Source of the DNA: Trifolium pratense
Lineage: Eukaryota > Streptophyta > Magnoliopsida > Fabales > Fabaceae
Direction: 5' to 3'
Length of the DNA stretch: 64,000 bases
NCBI RefSeq assembly: GCF_020283565.1
Contig: NC_060060.1
Span: forward strand, 66,883,257-66,947,256
Below are positions 1-11,608 of this stretch, one piece after another. Each line of letters opens with the position of its first letter. Position 1 is the stretch's first letter. The notes under the pieces are model-generated. The model saw only the letters and a list, made by a program, of their open reading frames with translations, was not told where the DNA came from and made no database searches. A program made the position numbers and the translations under genes.

Positions 1-562
1 GATTGTCATTAGATCACCATCAAGAATATCCATGGATATCTTTAAATCACTAAGGATGGCTTCTTGATCGGATCTGGAAATGATCATTGTAAATGAGTTA
101 CAATGATACTGATTGTCCAAAACCGAAGAACAGTATACCCAGATTGTAGTCTGGAATAAACTTTATGCTCGGATGTCAAATCTGTAAGCTTACAAGCTTC
201 AGAAGATTGATATATCTATTACAAAGGTCAAATATATGATTTGAATAGTTTGTCTCATTAGATGAGGCAGAAAATTGTTTTCCTTACGTTGCAGATTCCC
301 TTGACCTCATTAAAGATGGCAATGGTTTAATCTTGCAAGCAACGGAAAACCAGATCTCACCAACGATTCAAATAAAAGTTTTGACACTTTATTTCCTTTT
401 GATAGAAGATCAAAAGTGTAAATTGGAAGATGTATCGGGTACCAACATAGGAAAGAGTTCTTTATCCACTAATAGAAAATCTTGCATAGAAGATGCTTGA
501 TGATGACACTAGTCAATAGATGTTGAGTTAATATCTGATTGGCTTTAGTGCTAGTGGGAGAT
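1..562 (+). mobile_element. Copia family A, copy 1: 3' end of internal region
   Basis: This stretch matches 18713-19252, the 3' internal end of the copia element at 10083-20765, apart from scattered substitutions and small indels. It ends in a weak polypurine stretch (GCTAGTGGGAGAT, 550-562) directly before the LTR at 563. The body of the element lies left of the window. No open reading frame survives. The MITE present at the matching site in copy 2 (18361-18703) is absent here. Confidence 0.8.
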
Positions 563-2062
563 TGTTGGAGTAAGCCCTAAAAGCCAATCTATTTTGATAG
601 AATCGTCTTTTGTATGATGACTTTGATTTATATATTTAATATATATAATAAGGCATTTCTTTATTATGTTTGTTTCAAACTAATAAAGTCCCTAGAATAA
701 CAAGTCTAATAAATGGAACATTAAGTATGACTTAATAGTGAGACTCCATTAAACATAAAGACATTATTCTTAAAGTATCCATAGTCAAGTTTTACTGTGA
801 TGTGGGATAACAGTAAAACATAGAGACTATTATGTGAGTAGACTGATGACTTCATCTCACGAGTCATGGATATGAGATATCAAGTCTTCACATAGATATA
901 AATATTAGGAGTAATATTTATATTGGATTGACCCGCCATGAGAATACTGCATAGTATGTTATGAAAAGTGTCATAAGTTATTCTCATAGTGATAATGGTG
1001 TATACCACCCTTCGACCTGAAACCACTATGGACCCTAGATGTGGAGTAGAGTACTTAGTTGCCGTTCAAACATTGTCCGTAACAGGATGACTATAGAGTC
1101 GGTTGATGGGTACTCTACAAATCATGCTGAGGGACATGAGTGACCTAGATGGAATTTGCCCCTCCTACATAACAGGAGCAATATCTGTAGGCCTCTTGAT
1201 GGAATATGACTGATAAAATGCGTGGCCACGCCGAACTAAGTCAATATGAGATATTGAGCTTATTCGTTGTTCAGTATATTCTGGGATCAAGAAATAAGAT
1301 ATTGAACCATACAAGGGTGACACGATCTATGCCTTGTGTTCAATATAGATATAAGGGCAAAGGGGTAATTATATACACGATCGTTATCACGGAAAGGTTT
1401 CGTCAGATCACATGACATTCTCGTCACTTGGGTAGCAGTGATGTGTTGCTAGATACCGCTCATTGTTTATAATATTAAATATATGTGATTTAATATTATT
1501 GCCAACGTTACGAGAACCTATAGGGTCACACACAAAGGACAGATAGATGAGAGAAATAAATAAGTAAGACTTATTTATAAAATAATAAGTAGGACTTATT
1601 AGTAATTAAATAATTAAGTATGACTTATTATTTAATTTATGAAAAATAGAGAAATGCGGTCCACCGTAAGGTACGGTGCAGTGCTTGGCTTGATGACCAC
1701 ACAAGTGGTTCTATAAATAGAACCCTTGTGATGAAGTTTTAAGAGCTTAACCTAATTCACAAAGTGAAACCTAGCCGCCGCTCTCTAAACCCTATTCTCT
1801 CTGAATCTCTGGTGGAATTGGCTAGCACCGGTCATCGGAGAAGTTCTGTTCGTGTGGACTGAGTAGATGCATCGCTTCTTTGCTTTGCTCGTGATCAGAA
1901 ACAGTTTCTACCTCAAAGGTTCTGCACTTCAAGAGGTAAACACATAAACTTGTGGTTTTGTGTTCTTTGATTTGTGATTAATGGTTTAATCAAGATCCGT
2001 TCATCGGGATTGTTCCGCTAAGAGGATTAATTATTTTGAAAAACCCCTCTTAAATCCCTTCA
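563..2062 (+). repeat. 3' LTR of copia family A, copy 1
   Basis: The 1500-bp repeat starts TGTTGGAG and ends CTTCA, and it aligns end to end with 10083-11595 and 19253-20765. It is the most diverged of the three copies. A TATA box (CTATAAATAG) lies near 1711. Upstream of it are near-palindromes with 7-base arms and a 3-base loop: AATAAGT-AAG-ACTTATT (1559-1575), AATAAGT-AGG-ACTTATT (1584-1600) and CACCGTA-AGG-TACGGTG (1662-1678). The 69-residue ORF at 1206-1415 recurs in every LTR copy and is not thought to be a gene. Confidence 0.9.
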
Positions 2063-2475
2063 GTGTGGATGGCGAGGACTTCGTGGACTATCCCGGAGTG
2101 TAGAGAGTAGCGCTTGTTAGGCTACATTTTGGTAGGCTTAGGGCCTAGGTTATATTTTGGGATGACTGTATGTTTTATACATTATACTCAGACATGTTAG
2201 TGCCGTTGGGCCTTGTGATATATTCGGTTCATGACTCGTGTCTTTTTGGTTGATGAACTTGCTATATCCGTTGTATGTAAATTATTCAGGTACACACTTT
2301 GCTTCGAGGAAGCCCTGTAATATAATGGGTTGATGTTATATTTATTTTCTAGTGAATGACGAATTGCCGAGATAGCTGCGGGCGTTCACGCGCGCCATTT
2401 TATTTAAGCGTGTTGATTTTAAAAAATAAAAAAAATAATACCCCTTTTTATGCTTTGAAAAACGGGGTGTTACAA
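2063..2475 (+). repeat. Ty3/gypsy LTR, 3' fragment
   Basis: The fragment ends GGGTGTTACA at 2475, the same terminal signature as the gypsy LTRs ending at 16658 and 38427. Its 5' part is cut off by the copia A LTR ending at 2062. The next bases, ATAACACGAG, continue a Sirevirus LTR (compare 52638), so this LTR most likely inserted into that Sirevirus LTR. Its left target-site copy is not in the window. Confidence 0.6.
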
Positions 2476-3006
2476 TAACACGAGTTAAGAACTGAGTTTA
2501 TTATTGTAAGGTTACTCCTAAGCTTTGAAGTACGGAGTTTACCATGTGTGATTCACTTGAAGCTTTTAAGCAAGAGTGAAGTAGTGTCTTGGTAAGTTGT
2601 TGCCACATCATTCCCAACATTGTATAAACAACACAGGTTGTGTTGTGTGAGTGGAAGTGAGATGGGATCTCATGTCTAGAAGTTCCTAGGCAGAAGTTGC
2701 ATGAGTAGTGTCGAGGTTATAAGACGTAAACCAAGGGTTTGCTGGAGGTCTTAGTATAAGGCGTAAATCCTAGGGTTTGCTGGAGGTCTTAGTAACTAGA
2801 ACTATTAGTGGATTTCCTTCCTGGATTGGTATCCCCCAGAGTAGGCAGTTGGCTGAACTAGGTTAACAATTACTTGTGCAGTTTATTTATTTTCTATCAG
2901 TATTTTACATGTTACATAAGATGTGCCAACAATAGAAACAACATTATTCATAAAGTAGTTGTTGGGACATCTTGGGTAACATCATTCTAGTGATACCAGA
3001 ATTTCA
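2476..3006 (+). repeat. Sirevirus LTR, 3' fragment
   Basis: About 530 bp align with 52639-53177, the 3' half of the 5' LTR of Sirevirus 1, and end at the same GAATTTCA terminus. No primer binding site follows: instead of TGGCATCAGAGC the sequence runs TACTGGATGG. So this is either a 3' LTR end or a fragment of a solo LTR. It abuts the truncated 5' side of copia family B. Confidence 0.75.
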
Positions 3007-3047
3007 TACTGGATGGTGGAAGCATATCGTTCCACATCTAGATAGAT

Positions 3048-4063
3048 CACATGTTTTAGCAAAATGAGGCTAATTATAAAACACCAATAGTATCTGTCAA
3101 AAATATGACCCCTGAAGAATGTTGGAGTGGTATTAAACCTTCTGTTGGTCATTTCAGGGTATTTGGATGCATTGCATATGCACATGTACCAGATAATCAT
3201 AGAAAAAAGCTGGACAATAAAAGCATCAAATGTGTTCACTTAGGCTTAAGTGAAGAATCAAAGACCTACAAGTTATATGATCCAAGTAACAACAAGATTG
3301 TGATAACCAGGGATGTTGTCTTTGATGAGGCAAAAGCATGGAACTGGGATAATAAGCAACAAAAGGTTAGCACTGAAAGTATGATACTAGTTGATGAAGA
3401 AGAAGTTACTACAGTAGACAATAATGAAGCTCATGACAACAATAACACTCCAATACAAGATATAGATATGGACATTGGTTATGACAGCACATATGCTGAA
3501 GATGAACCAACAGAAGGAGCAAGCAACAATAGTGAAGATGACAATGTGCAATTGGGGAAAGGAATAAGAAAACCACCTAGTCATTTTGAAGACTTTGTAA
3601 TGGGTCCAGAAGCTGAAGAGGAGCAAGAATTGCAAAATCTTGCTGTCTATAGTAGTCTTGAGGATCCATACACTTATGATGAAGCCATTCAAAAGCAAGT
3701 GTGGAGAGATGCTATGGATGCTGAAATTCAAGCTATAGAAGATAACAACACTTGGGAACTAACAAATCTGCCAGAAGGTTCAAAAGCTATTGGAGTTAAA
3801 TGGGTCTTTAAGACTAAATACAATGAAACTGGAAAGATTGACAAATATAAAGCCAGATTAGTAGCTAAAGGGTACACACAAAAGTATGGAATTGATTATA
3901 ATGAAGTTTTTGCACCAGTTGCAAGATGGGAAACTATCAGAACTGTGTTAGCTTTAGCTGCAAGTAAAGGGTGGTGTGTGTACCAGCTGGATGTAAAAAG
4001 TGCATTTCTACATGGAGATCTAACTGAGGATATCTATGTGGAACAACCATTAGGATACCAGAA
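3048..4063 (+). pseudogene. Copia B pol, segment 1: integrase C-terminus and N-terminal reverse transcriptase
   Basis: The clean frame begins at 3105, but similarity to copia integrase C-termini extends a little upstream through an in-frame stop. Residues around 3110-3340 carry the conserved stretch that joins integrase to reverse transcriptase (PEECWSG, FRVFGCIAY, KCVHLG). Reverse transcriptase begins near 3690 (WRDAMDAE, KWVFKTK, KARLVAKGYTQ, FAPVAR) and reaches the first catalytic-Asp block (QLDVKSAFLHGD). The frame breaks at GYQN, where the gag-only element inserted (TSD CAGAA, 4059-4063). It is a Ty1/copia remnant with no catalytic capacity as it stands. Clade assignment was not attempted. 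Confidence 0.9.
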
Positions 4064-5237
4064 TGATCAGTGCATTTTGGCACATATTTTCTAGTATTAT
4101 AATTTAGCATATTAGTAGTCTTTCTACAATAATATCGAGTTTTTATTATGTTTCTAAGTTTTGGGTCACAATTGAGCCTTAATGAATTTATTTGACCAAT
4201 TTTCGTATTTAATGACATATTGACACCTTCTCATTGCGCAGACCATAACTGGAGCTAAGAATATCGGATTGAGGCGCCGGAAGATGCGTTGGAAAGCTGA
4301 GATCAAGAGCTACAACTTTCATGTTGTGGCCAAAACCCAGTTCGGAGCGCAAGTGTGTCAAATATTTACGTTTATGTTCCAGACTTTATGAAAATAATGT
4401 AATTTCGGGTCAAACTTATGTTTTTCGACCCGTAGCTTTTTAAGCCCAATTTTCTATGAGTACTTAAGCAAAAACACAGCTAGGGTTTGACAATTCTGAT
4501 TTCACGCAAAAAAAATAGAAAAGAAAGGCTGCTACATTCTCATGGAGAACTAGCAACCCTAGGTTGATCCATTGGTATACGGGAACATCGTTCATGACTT
4601 CTTGAGGTTCAATTCTTAATAGTAATTCAGTTTATTTATTTATTGTCTTCTCTTATCAATTCATGCTCTTTATTTATTTATGAAACTCGAATATAGTGAT
4701 GCTTAATCTCTATTTTGAGTTATATATTGTGAGACTTTTCGGATTGATTCATCGCTTGTATGACTAGTTCGAATAGGAATTGATATAGGTTTTTTCGCGC
4801 TTAGCAAAAAAGGGTTGGTCGAAATCTGTCATGATACAAACCGTGTTCTAAGTGACGCTTGTTCACTACTCATGGTTAGTTGAACACATTCTTTGCTTAA
4901 TCGAATGAATTCGTATAAACTGTTTATCGCTTGTATAATCGGTCTTATAAACCAACCAAAGCATGAATATATAAACAATATTTTATGTGAACCGAGGATA
5001 GAATCATAACGAAGTTTTCCTAAAACCAATGGATTGATCGTCTTTTTATCAATTGAATTTCTAATACTACTCTTTCGATCTAAACAAACCCAAAACCCCA
5101 TATTTAATTGTGTTATTCATTGTTCTTATTTTTACTAATTATTAAATTAGAGGTCCTTGTGAGACGACCAAGGTTAACTACCTTGTTACTACTTTTCTTA
5201 ATTAAAACTTATTTTGATCACCAAACGACAGCGATCA
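4064..5237 (+). repeat. 5' LTR of the gag-only element
   Basis: It starts TGATCAGTGC and ends ACAGCGATCA. It is the same length as the 3' LTR (7842-9015) and matches it at every position I compared. The ORFs of 90 residues at 4829-5101 and 8607-8879 (minus) are identical shadows of the duplicated LTR, not genes. Confidence 0.95.
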
Positions 5238-5240
5238 AAT

Positions 5241-5258
5241 TGGCGCCGCTGCCGGGGA
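5241..5258 (+). other. Primer binding site, tRNA-Asp type
   Basis: TGGCGCCGCTGCCGGGGA lies three bases after the 5' LTR. It differs by one base from the site at 41158-41175 in the Athila-like element, and fits the 3' end of plant tRNA-Asp(GUC). Confidence 0.8.
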
Positions 5259-5686
5259 TCTCTGATTAGGATTAGTAAAATTTAGAACTAACTAACATTA
5301 CTAACACTTTTTGTTTTGTGAGTTTTTGTTGTGTTTCAGGTTCTAACGTTGAATTTTGCAGCGAAGCTGAAAAATAATTAATTTTCGGTTGATATCTCAG
5401 ATTGATCCGAATTTTGGTCCATAAATCCGAAATAAATCAAGGAACAAAACTTTCGTATCTTTGATACGAAAATTGAGGTTGAAATTGCGAAATTCCTTCG
5501 TTTAGACCACTTTTTATTTTTTTTGAATTTTCCATACATTTAAAAAAAATCCCAAAAAATTATATTTAGATTTGTTTGATTTTTAGAGATTTTAGGTGTT
5601 ATTATTAATTTGTTTTTAGATTTTTTTTGATTCGTTTTTTATTTTTCTCTTCATTTTATTTAGACAAAAAAAAAACCAATAAAAAA

Positions 5687-6811
5687 ATGGGAGATTCATC
5701 GGACCAGTTGGCTTATATCATAAATTGCTTGGATGCAAGAAAACAACAATCTTGCTATCAAAATTATATTCCAACTGTGATGTGTAATATTTGTTCTTCG
5801 AGTTTTCATATTAGTGATGATTGTCCTATATTTTTAGATACTTTTTGTGGTGAGACGCAATTTGTAGGTAATTTTCAAGGACAATACTATCAAGAACAAA
5901 ATTCATATCCTACTGAGCAGCCTATTTGGTCACATCCACAGTTTCAGCAAATTGATTCATTGGTGGTTGAGCCACAACCTAGTTTGGAAGAATTGATAAA
6001 GCAGATGGCTGAACATAATAAGCAAATGGATGAATTGATGCAATCCTCTCTTCAAAGTTTAGCAGTCCAAGTTGAGCAAATAGTCTCCAATGCCCATCTA
6101 ATTCAAGAGAAGAAGATGTTGCATGATGATGTACAACCTGCTGCACTCTTAGAGGTAATGCAATGTGATACAAGTGTTGATGAAACTCCAGGTGAGCCCA
6201 TTGAAACAATACTTGTTTCTGTTGATGAACACAAAATAAGCAACATAAATTCAAGTGAATGCATGGAAGAGATCACACCACAAAATTCCTTTGAATATGA
6301 TATAGATGAATTACATACTTCGCTTGAAGTAGATAAATCTTTTGAAATTTTTTCTTGTGAATGTGGTGTTTGTAATGCTTGTCTTGAGATCAATGCAGCT
6401 ATTTTAAGTGAAGATATTTTGATGCCGACAACCACTTGTGCAGAAATTCAAGCAAATACAATAACTCTTGTAGTTGACAGCAAAAATGTGGATTTTAGTC
6501 GGAAGAAACCATTGACTATAGAAAAAAAATTGTTGGTGGAACCTTTGATTAAGCCAAGAAACATGCAGTTGTCCTTCACCATTTGTGCATCTCTTCCACC
6601 CAATTTATCTGACTCACAAACTAACCGTGGATTGTCTGATTTCCATGCTTTTGTTATTGCAGGTGTACCATATGTGCTGGCTATTCCTCCCAAGCCACCA
6701 GATTTTTTACTAATATCTAAGTTCATCTGCTATTTGCTTTTTCCCGTTTCATGTATTCGAAGTGCAGAAAGGCCTCCTCCAAAACCACCAGACATGAAAG
6801 CTACACCTTAG
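5687..6811 (+). CDS. Gag-like protein with CCHC zinc knuckle, non-autonomous element
   Basis: This intact 374-residue ORF is the only coding region of the gag-only element. I prefer the ATG at 5687 (MGDSSDQ) over the one at 5627 because the upstream 20 residues are a low-complexity translation of T/A-rich leader. Near residue 33 there is a CX2CX4HX4C knuckle (CNICSSSFHISDDC), normal for nucleocapsid but placed unusually near the N-terminus. Residues about 95-145 are Glu/Gln/Leu-rich and probably helical. The centre and C-terminus are acidic and then proline-rich (PPKPPD repeats). I recognise no protease or polymerase. Presumed role: particle or RNA-packaging component. It could also be a decoy with no function. 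Confidence 0.6.
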   Translation: MGDSSDQLAYIINCLDARKQQSCYQNYIPTVMCNICSSSFHISDDCPIFLDTFCGETQFVGNFQGQYYQEQNSYPTEQPIWSHPQFQQIDSLVVEPQPSLEELIKQMAEHNKQMDELMQSSLQSLAVQVEQIVSNAHLIQEKKMLHDDVQPAALLEVMQCDTSVDETPGEPIETILVSVDEHKISNINSSECMEEITPQNSFEYDIDELHTSLEVDKSFEIFSCECGVCNACLEINAAILSEDILMPTTTCAEIQANTITLVVDSKNVDFSRKKPLTIEKKLLVEPLIKPRNMQLSFTICASLPPNLSDSQTNRGLSDFHAFVIAGVPYVLAIPPKPPDFLLISKFICYLLFPVSCIRSAERPPPKPPDMKATP

Positions 6812-7841
6812 CCCTCGGGTGTGTTCCTTCCTTTTCTTTATGCTTATTGTTATACATTGCGGACAATGTCTGTTTTAAGTGTGGGGGGGGACATTTATTT
6901 ATTTTATTTTCCTGTCAATTAAAAAAATATAATAATAATAAATAAATAAATTTAGCATGCATGCAATTGTTATGAGTAGTTACATGTTTTAGGACTAGAG
7001 TAATATAGCCGTAGGATTGGTGAAATTTTTGGAAATTCTTGTTTTCATGATTGATATGATGATCTTTGCACCTTAATGCACAGCTGCTGAAAAACATGCA
7101 AACTTAGTAGTGGCTTGATAAATCTTTAAAATACACAGTCATCAGCTAAGTTGTCTGAGTATAGAATATGATAAAGAGGTATGATTAGGACTAAGTTTGG
7201 GGGAAAGCTGGATTACTTGATTGTAGGATCATGGCTAGATTAAATGATGGGATACTACACAATAAAAAAAAATTAAAAAAATAAAAATAAAAATAGAATA
7301 AGTTCCTGTGCCCGAAACTGGAGGAACAATAATGAATATGTTGAGTTCTTGTGCCTAAAACTGGAGGAACAAATGCTGTGTAGGATGCTCTATTCGGAGT
7401 AACAGGTTGGACTCATTACAAGTGAGATCCCGTCAGGTGAAAAGGTAGAGTAGCACCTAAAGCATAACTAAAATGAACTTAAGTGGTATCCCTGCGTATA
7501 AAAATCAAAAAGCCTGTGAGAACAAGAAAAGAATAGCTTCCCCTCAAGCTGAAATCTAAACTCAAACTCTGAGTTGTAGGAAAGAAAAGGTAGCTTAGTA
7601 TCCTGACTGTATATTTTCGAGAAGGATCATGTCATGACTCTGGTTGAAAAGTAATAGGCAGTACACACACACACGCAGGGTTATCGTTGACAGCTGATAT
7701 ACAAGAGTTATGTCAATCTTTGAAATACAGTCCACGGTTGGAAGCTTGAATCCTAGAATTTGTTGATTGCTTGTGATGATTGTAGCATGCTTTGTTCTAG
7801 AGTTTTGCTCAGGAGAGAAAAAGAATAAGTGTGGGGGAATT
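6812..7841 (+). other. Non-coding 3' region and polypurine tract of gag-only element
   Basis: There is no supported ORF. The region contains three G-rich tracts resembling polypurine tracts: AAGTGTGGGGGGG near 6878, AAGTTTGGGGGAAAG near 7193 and the LTR-adjacent AAGTGTGGGGGAATT (7827-7841). Only the last is in position to prime plus-strand DNA. A short A-rich run (7263-7300) and a CA repeat (7664-7675) are also present. A tandem phrase built on 'gtgcc(c/t)aaaactggaggaaca' occurs near 7308 and 7350. Confidence 0.6.
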
Positions 7842-9015
7842 TGATCAGTGCATTTTGGCACATATTTTCTAGTATTATAATTTAGCATATTAGTAGTCTT
7901 TCTACAATAATATCGAGTTTTTATTATGTTTCTAAGTTTTGGGTCACAATTGAGCCTTAATGAATTTATTTGACCAATTTTCGTATTTAATGACATATTG
8001 ACACCTTCTCATTGCGCAGACCATAACTGGAGCTAAGAATATCGGATTGAGGCGCCGGAAGATGCGTTGGAAAGCTGAGATCAAGAGCTACAACTTTCAT
8101 GTTGTGGCCAAAACCCAGTTCGGAGCGCAAGTGTGTCAAATATTTACGTTTATGTTCCAGACTTTATGAAAATAATGTAATTTCGGGTCAAACTTATGTT
8201 TTTCGACCCGTAGCTTTTTAAGCCCAATTTTCTATGAGTACTTAAGCAAAAACACAGCTAGGGTTTGACAATTCTGATTTCACGCAAAAAAAATAGAAAA
8301 GAAAGGCTGCTACATTCTCATGGAGAACTAGCAACCCTAGGTTGATCCATTGGTATACGGGAACATCGTTCATGACTTCTTGAGGTTCAATTCTTAATAG
8401 TAATTCAGTTTATTTATTTATTGTCTTCTCTTATCAATTCATGCTCTTTATTTATTTATGAAACTCGAATATAGTGATGCTTAATCTCTATTTTGAGTTA
8501 TATATTGTGAGACTTTTCGGATTGATTCATCGCTTGTATGACTAGTTCGAATAGGAATTGATATAGGTTTTTTCGCGCTTAGCAAAAAAGGGTTGGTCGA
8601 AATCTGTCATGATACAAACCGTGTTCTAAGTGACGCTTGTTCACTACTCATGGTTAGTTGAACACATTCTTTGCTTAATCGAATGAATTCGTATAAACTG
8701 TTTATCGCTTGTATAATCGGTCTTATAAACCAACCAAAGCATGAATATATAAACAATATTTTATGTGAACCGAGGATAGAATCATAACGAAGTTTTCCTA
8801 AAACCAATGGATTGATCGTCTTTTTATCAATTGAATTTCTAATACTACTCTTTCGATCTAAACAAACCCAAAACCCCATATTTAATTGTGTTATTCATTG
8901 TTCTTATTTTTACTAATTATTAAATTAGAGGTCCTTGTGAGACGACCAAGGTTAACTACCTTGTTACTACTTTTCTTAATTAAAACTTATTTTGATCACC
9001 AAACGACAGCGATCA
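7842..9015 (+). repeat. 3' LTR of the gag-only element
   Basis: It is the second copy of the 1174-bp LTR and ends GCGATCA at 9015, followed by the CAGAA duplication (9016-9020). It is preceded by a polypurine tract. Confidence 0.95.
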
Positions 9016-10082
9016 CAGAATGGTGATCAAAGAAAGGTGTATAAATTGAAGAAAGCATTGTATAGATTGAAACAAGCTCCCAGGGCTTGGTATAGCAAGA
9101 TTGAAGCTCATTTCATAATTGAAGGATTTGAAAAATGCCCTTCTGAACACACACTATTTGTCAAGCACAGTGACAATGGTGACATTCTTATAGTCAGTGT
9201 GTATGTAGATGACTTAATAGTCACTGGAAGTAATCAAAGCCTTATTGATTATTTCAAGCAGTCAATGACAAGGAAATTTGCTATGTGAGATTTGGGAAAA
9301 ATGAAATTCTTTCTTGGATTTGAAGTATGTCAAACTGATGAAGGAATCTTCATTCACCAGAAGAATTATGCCTTAGAAATCTTAGCAAAATTTGGAATGG
9401 AAGACTGCAATGCAGTCAGCAGTCCCATTGTAACTGGCTGTAAGCTAGTGAAAAATGAGGCAGGCAAAGCTAGTGATGAAACTCAGTACAAGCAAATGGT
9501 TGGAAGTTTGATGTATTTGCTTGCTACTAGGCCTGACCTAGCTTACTCAGTGTGTCTTGTAGCTAGATTCATGGAAAGGCCAACTGAAATACACATAGCA
9601 GCAGTCAAAAGGATTATGAGGTATGTTAAAGGAACAACTCGTTATGGCTTGCTATACAAGAAATCTAGTATGGAATTGCAACTCAATGGATGGACAGATT
9701 CTGATTATGCAGGGGATCTTGATGACAGAAAAAGTACATCTGGATATGTTTTTATGCTAGGGAATGGTGCTATTTCATGGTCTTCTAAAAAGCAGTCCAT
9801 TGTGACACTTTCAACAACAGAGGCTTAATTTATTGCTGCAGCCTCGTGCTCTTGTCAATGTATCTGGATCAACAATGTGCTAAAGCACCTGAAAGTTAAG
9901 CAAAACAAGTCTACTGTGATTCACTGTGATAATAGCTCCTCCATCAAGTTGTCAAAAAATCCCATTTTACATGGAAGGTGTAAACATATCGATGTTAGAT
10001 TCCACTTTCTTAGAGACCTTGTTAAAGATGGAGTCATTGAATTGGTGCATTGCAAGTCTCAAGATCAGTTGGCAGATGTTAT
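9016..10082 (+). pseudogene. Copia B pol, segment 2: reverse transcriptase C-terminus and RNase H
   Basis: The frame resumes after the CAGAA duplication with [20 protein letters not shown] and continues to the catalytic YVDD box (about 9200-9211). It then passes through the LDD..STSGYVF and SKKQ blocks of RNase H to QDQLADV at 10080. Two in-frame stops occur: TGA at 9286-9288 and TAA at 9826-9828, where related elements have Glu (TEAE). The frame is interrupted at 10083 by copia family A copy 2 (TSD GTTAT). The start codon of the ORF at 8992 is an artefact lying inside the inserted LTR. Confidence 0.9.
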
Positions 10083-11595
10083 TGTTAGAGTAAGCCCTAA
10101 AAGCCAATCTGTTTTGATAGAATCTTCTTTTGTATCATGACTTTGATTTATATATTTAATATATATAATAAGGCATTTCTTTATTATGTTTGTTTCAAAC
10201 TAATAAAGTCCCTAGAATAGCTAGTCTAATTAATGGAACATTAAGTGTGACTTAATAGTGAGACTCCATTAAACATAAGGACATTATTCTTAAAGTATCC
10301 GTAGTCAAGTTTTACTGTGATGTGGGATAACAGTAAAACATAGAGACTATTATGTGAGTAGACTGATGACCTCATCTCACGTGTCATGGATATGAGATAT
10401 CAAGTCTTCACATAGAATAAATTTTAGGAGTAATATTTATATTGGATTGACCCACCATGAGAATACTACATAGTGTGTTATGAAAAATGTCATAAGTTAT
10501 TCTCATAGTGATAATGGTGTATACCACCCTTCGACCTGAAACCACTATGGACCCTAGATGTGGAGTAGAGTACTTAGTTGCCGTTCAAACATTGTCCTTA
10601 ACAGGATGACTATAAAGTCGGTTGATGGGTACTCCACAAATCATGCTGAGGGACATGAGTGACCTAGATGGAATTTGCCCCTCATGCATAACAGGAGTAA
10701 TATCTACGGGCCTCTTGATGGAATATGACTGATAAAATGCGTGGCCACGCCGAACTAAGTCAATATGAGATATTGAGCTTATTCGTTACTCAATATATTC
10801 TGGGATCAAGAAATAAGATATTGAACCATACAAGGATGACACGATCTATTCCTTGTGTTCAATATAGATATAAGGGCAAAGGGGTAATTATACACACGAT
10901 CGTTATCATGGAAAGGTTTCGTCAGATCACATGACATTCTCGTCACTTGGGTAGCAGTGATGTGTTGCTAGATACCGCTCACTGTTTATAATATTAAATA
11001 TGTGATTTAATATTATTGTCAACGTTACGAGAACCTATAGGGTCACACACAAAGGACAGATAGATGAGAGAAATAAATAAGTAAGACTTATTTATAAAAT
11101 AATAAGTAGGACTTATTAGTAATTAAAAAATTAAGTATGACTTATTATTTAATTAGAGAAGCGCGGCACACCGTAAAGTATGGTGCACTTAAGTAAAATA
11201 CAGCACACCGTAAGGTACGGTGGATACTCAAATAAGTCTATAAAAAGAAAACACTTATGTGCTGAATTTTAACCTAAGAGTTAGTCCTAAAATTTAGAAA
11301 CCTAGCCGCCGCTCTCTAAACTCTGTTCTCTCTGAATCTCTGGTGGAATTGGCTAGCACCGGTCATCGGAGAAGTTCTGTTCGTGTGGACTGAGTAGATG
11401 CATCGCTACCTTGCTTTGCTCGTGATCAGAAATAGTTTCTACTTCAAAGGTTCTGCACTTCAAGAGGTAAACACATAAACTTGTGGTTTTGTGTTCGTTG
11501 ATTTGTGATTAATGGTTTAATCAAGATCCGTTCATCGGGATTGTTTCGCTAAGAGGATTAATTTTTTTTTGAAAAACCCCTCTTAAATCCCTTCA
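10083..11595 (+). repeat. 5' LTR of copia family A, copy 2
   Basis: It starts TGTTAGAG (TGTTGGAG in the other two copies) and ends CTTCA. A TATA box (TATAAAAAG) lies at 11239-11247. Two near-palindromes sit just upstream: an imperfect CACCGTA-AAG-TATGGTG (11169-11185) and a perfect CACCGTA-AGG-TACGGTG (11206-11222). The TATA position implies transcription of the element starts near 11270. Confidence 0.95.
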
Positions 11596-11596
11596 G

Positions 11597-11608
11597 TGGT
11601 ATCAGAGC
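11597..11608 (+). other. Primer binding site, initiator tRNA-Met type
   Basis: TGGTATCAGAGC begins two bases after the 5' LTR, the usual copia position and sequence, complementary to the 3' end of initiator tRNA-Met. Confidence 0.9.

Larger units (their letters stand above)
4064..9015 (+). mobile_element. Non-autonomous gag-only LTR retrotransposon with CAGAA target-site duplication
   Basis: The element consists of two 1174-bp LTRs (4064-5237, 7842-9015), a tRNA-Asp-type primer binding site, one gag-like ORF and a long non-coding 3' part. There is no protease, integrase, reverse transcriptase or RNase H. It is flanked by CAGAA at 4059-4063 and 9016-9020. By eye the two LTRs look identical, which points to a very recent insertion. 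The PBS resembles that of the Athila-like element at 39863, suggesting a gypsy partner supplies the enzymes; this is inference. It resembles elements described as TR-GAG. Confidence 0.92.

Noticed and set aside
1206..1415. A 69-residue ORF (MTDKMRGHAELS...) repeated at 10725 and 19896
   Set aside because: It lies inside the copia A LTR in all three copies and simply reflects the repeat. Changes between copies include replacements, and no family is recognised.
4829..5101. Identical 90-residue minus-strand ORFs at 4829-5101 and 8607-8879
   Set aside because: Both are within the duplicated LTRs of the gag-only element. Identity follows from recent LTR duplication, not from coding constraint.
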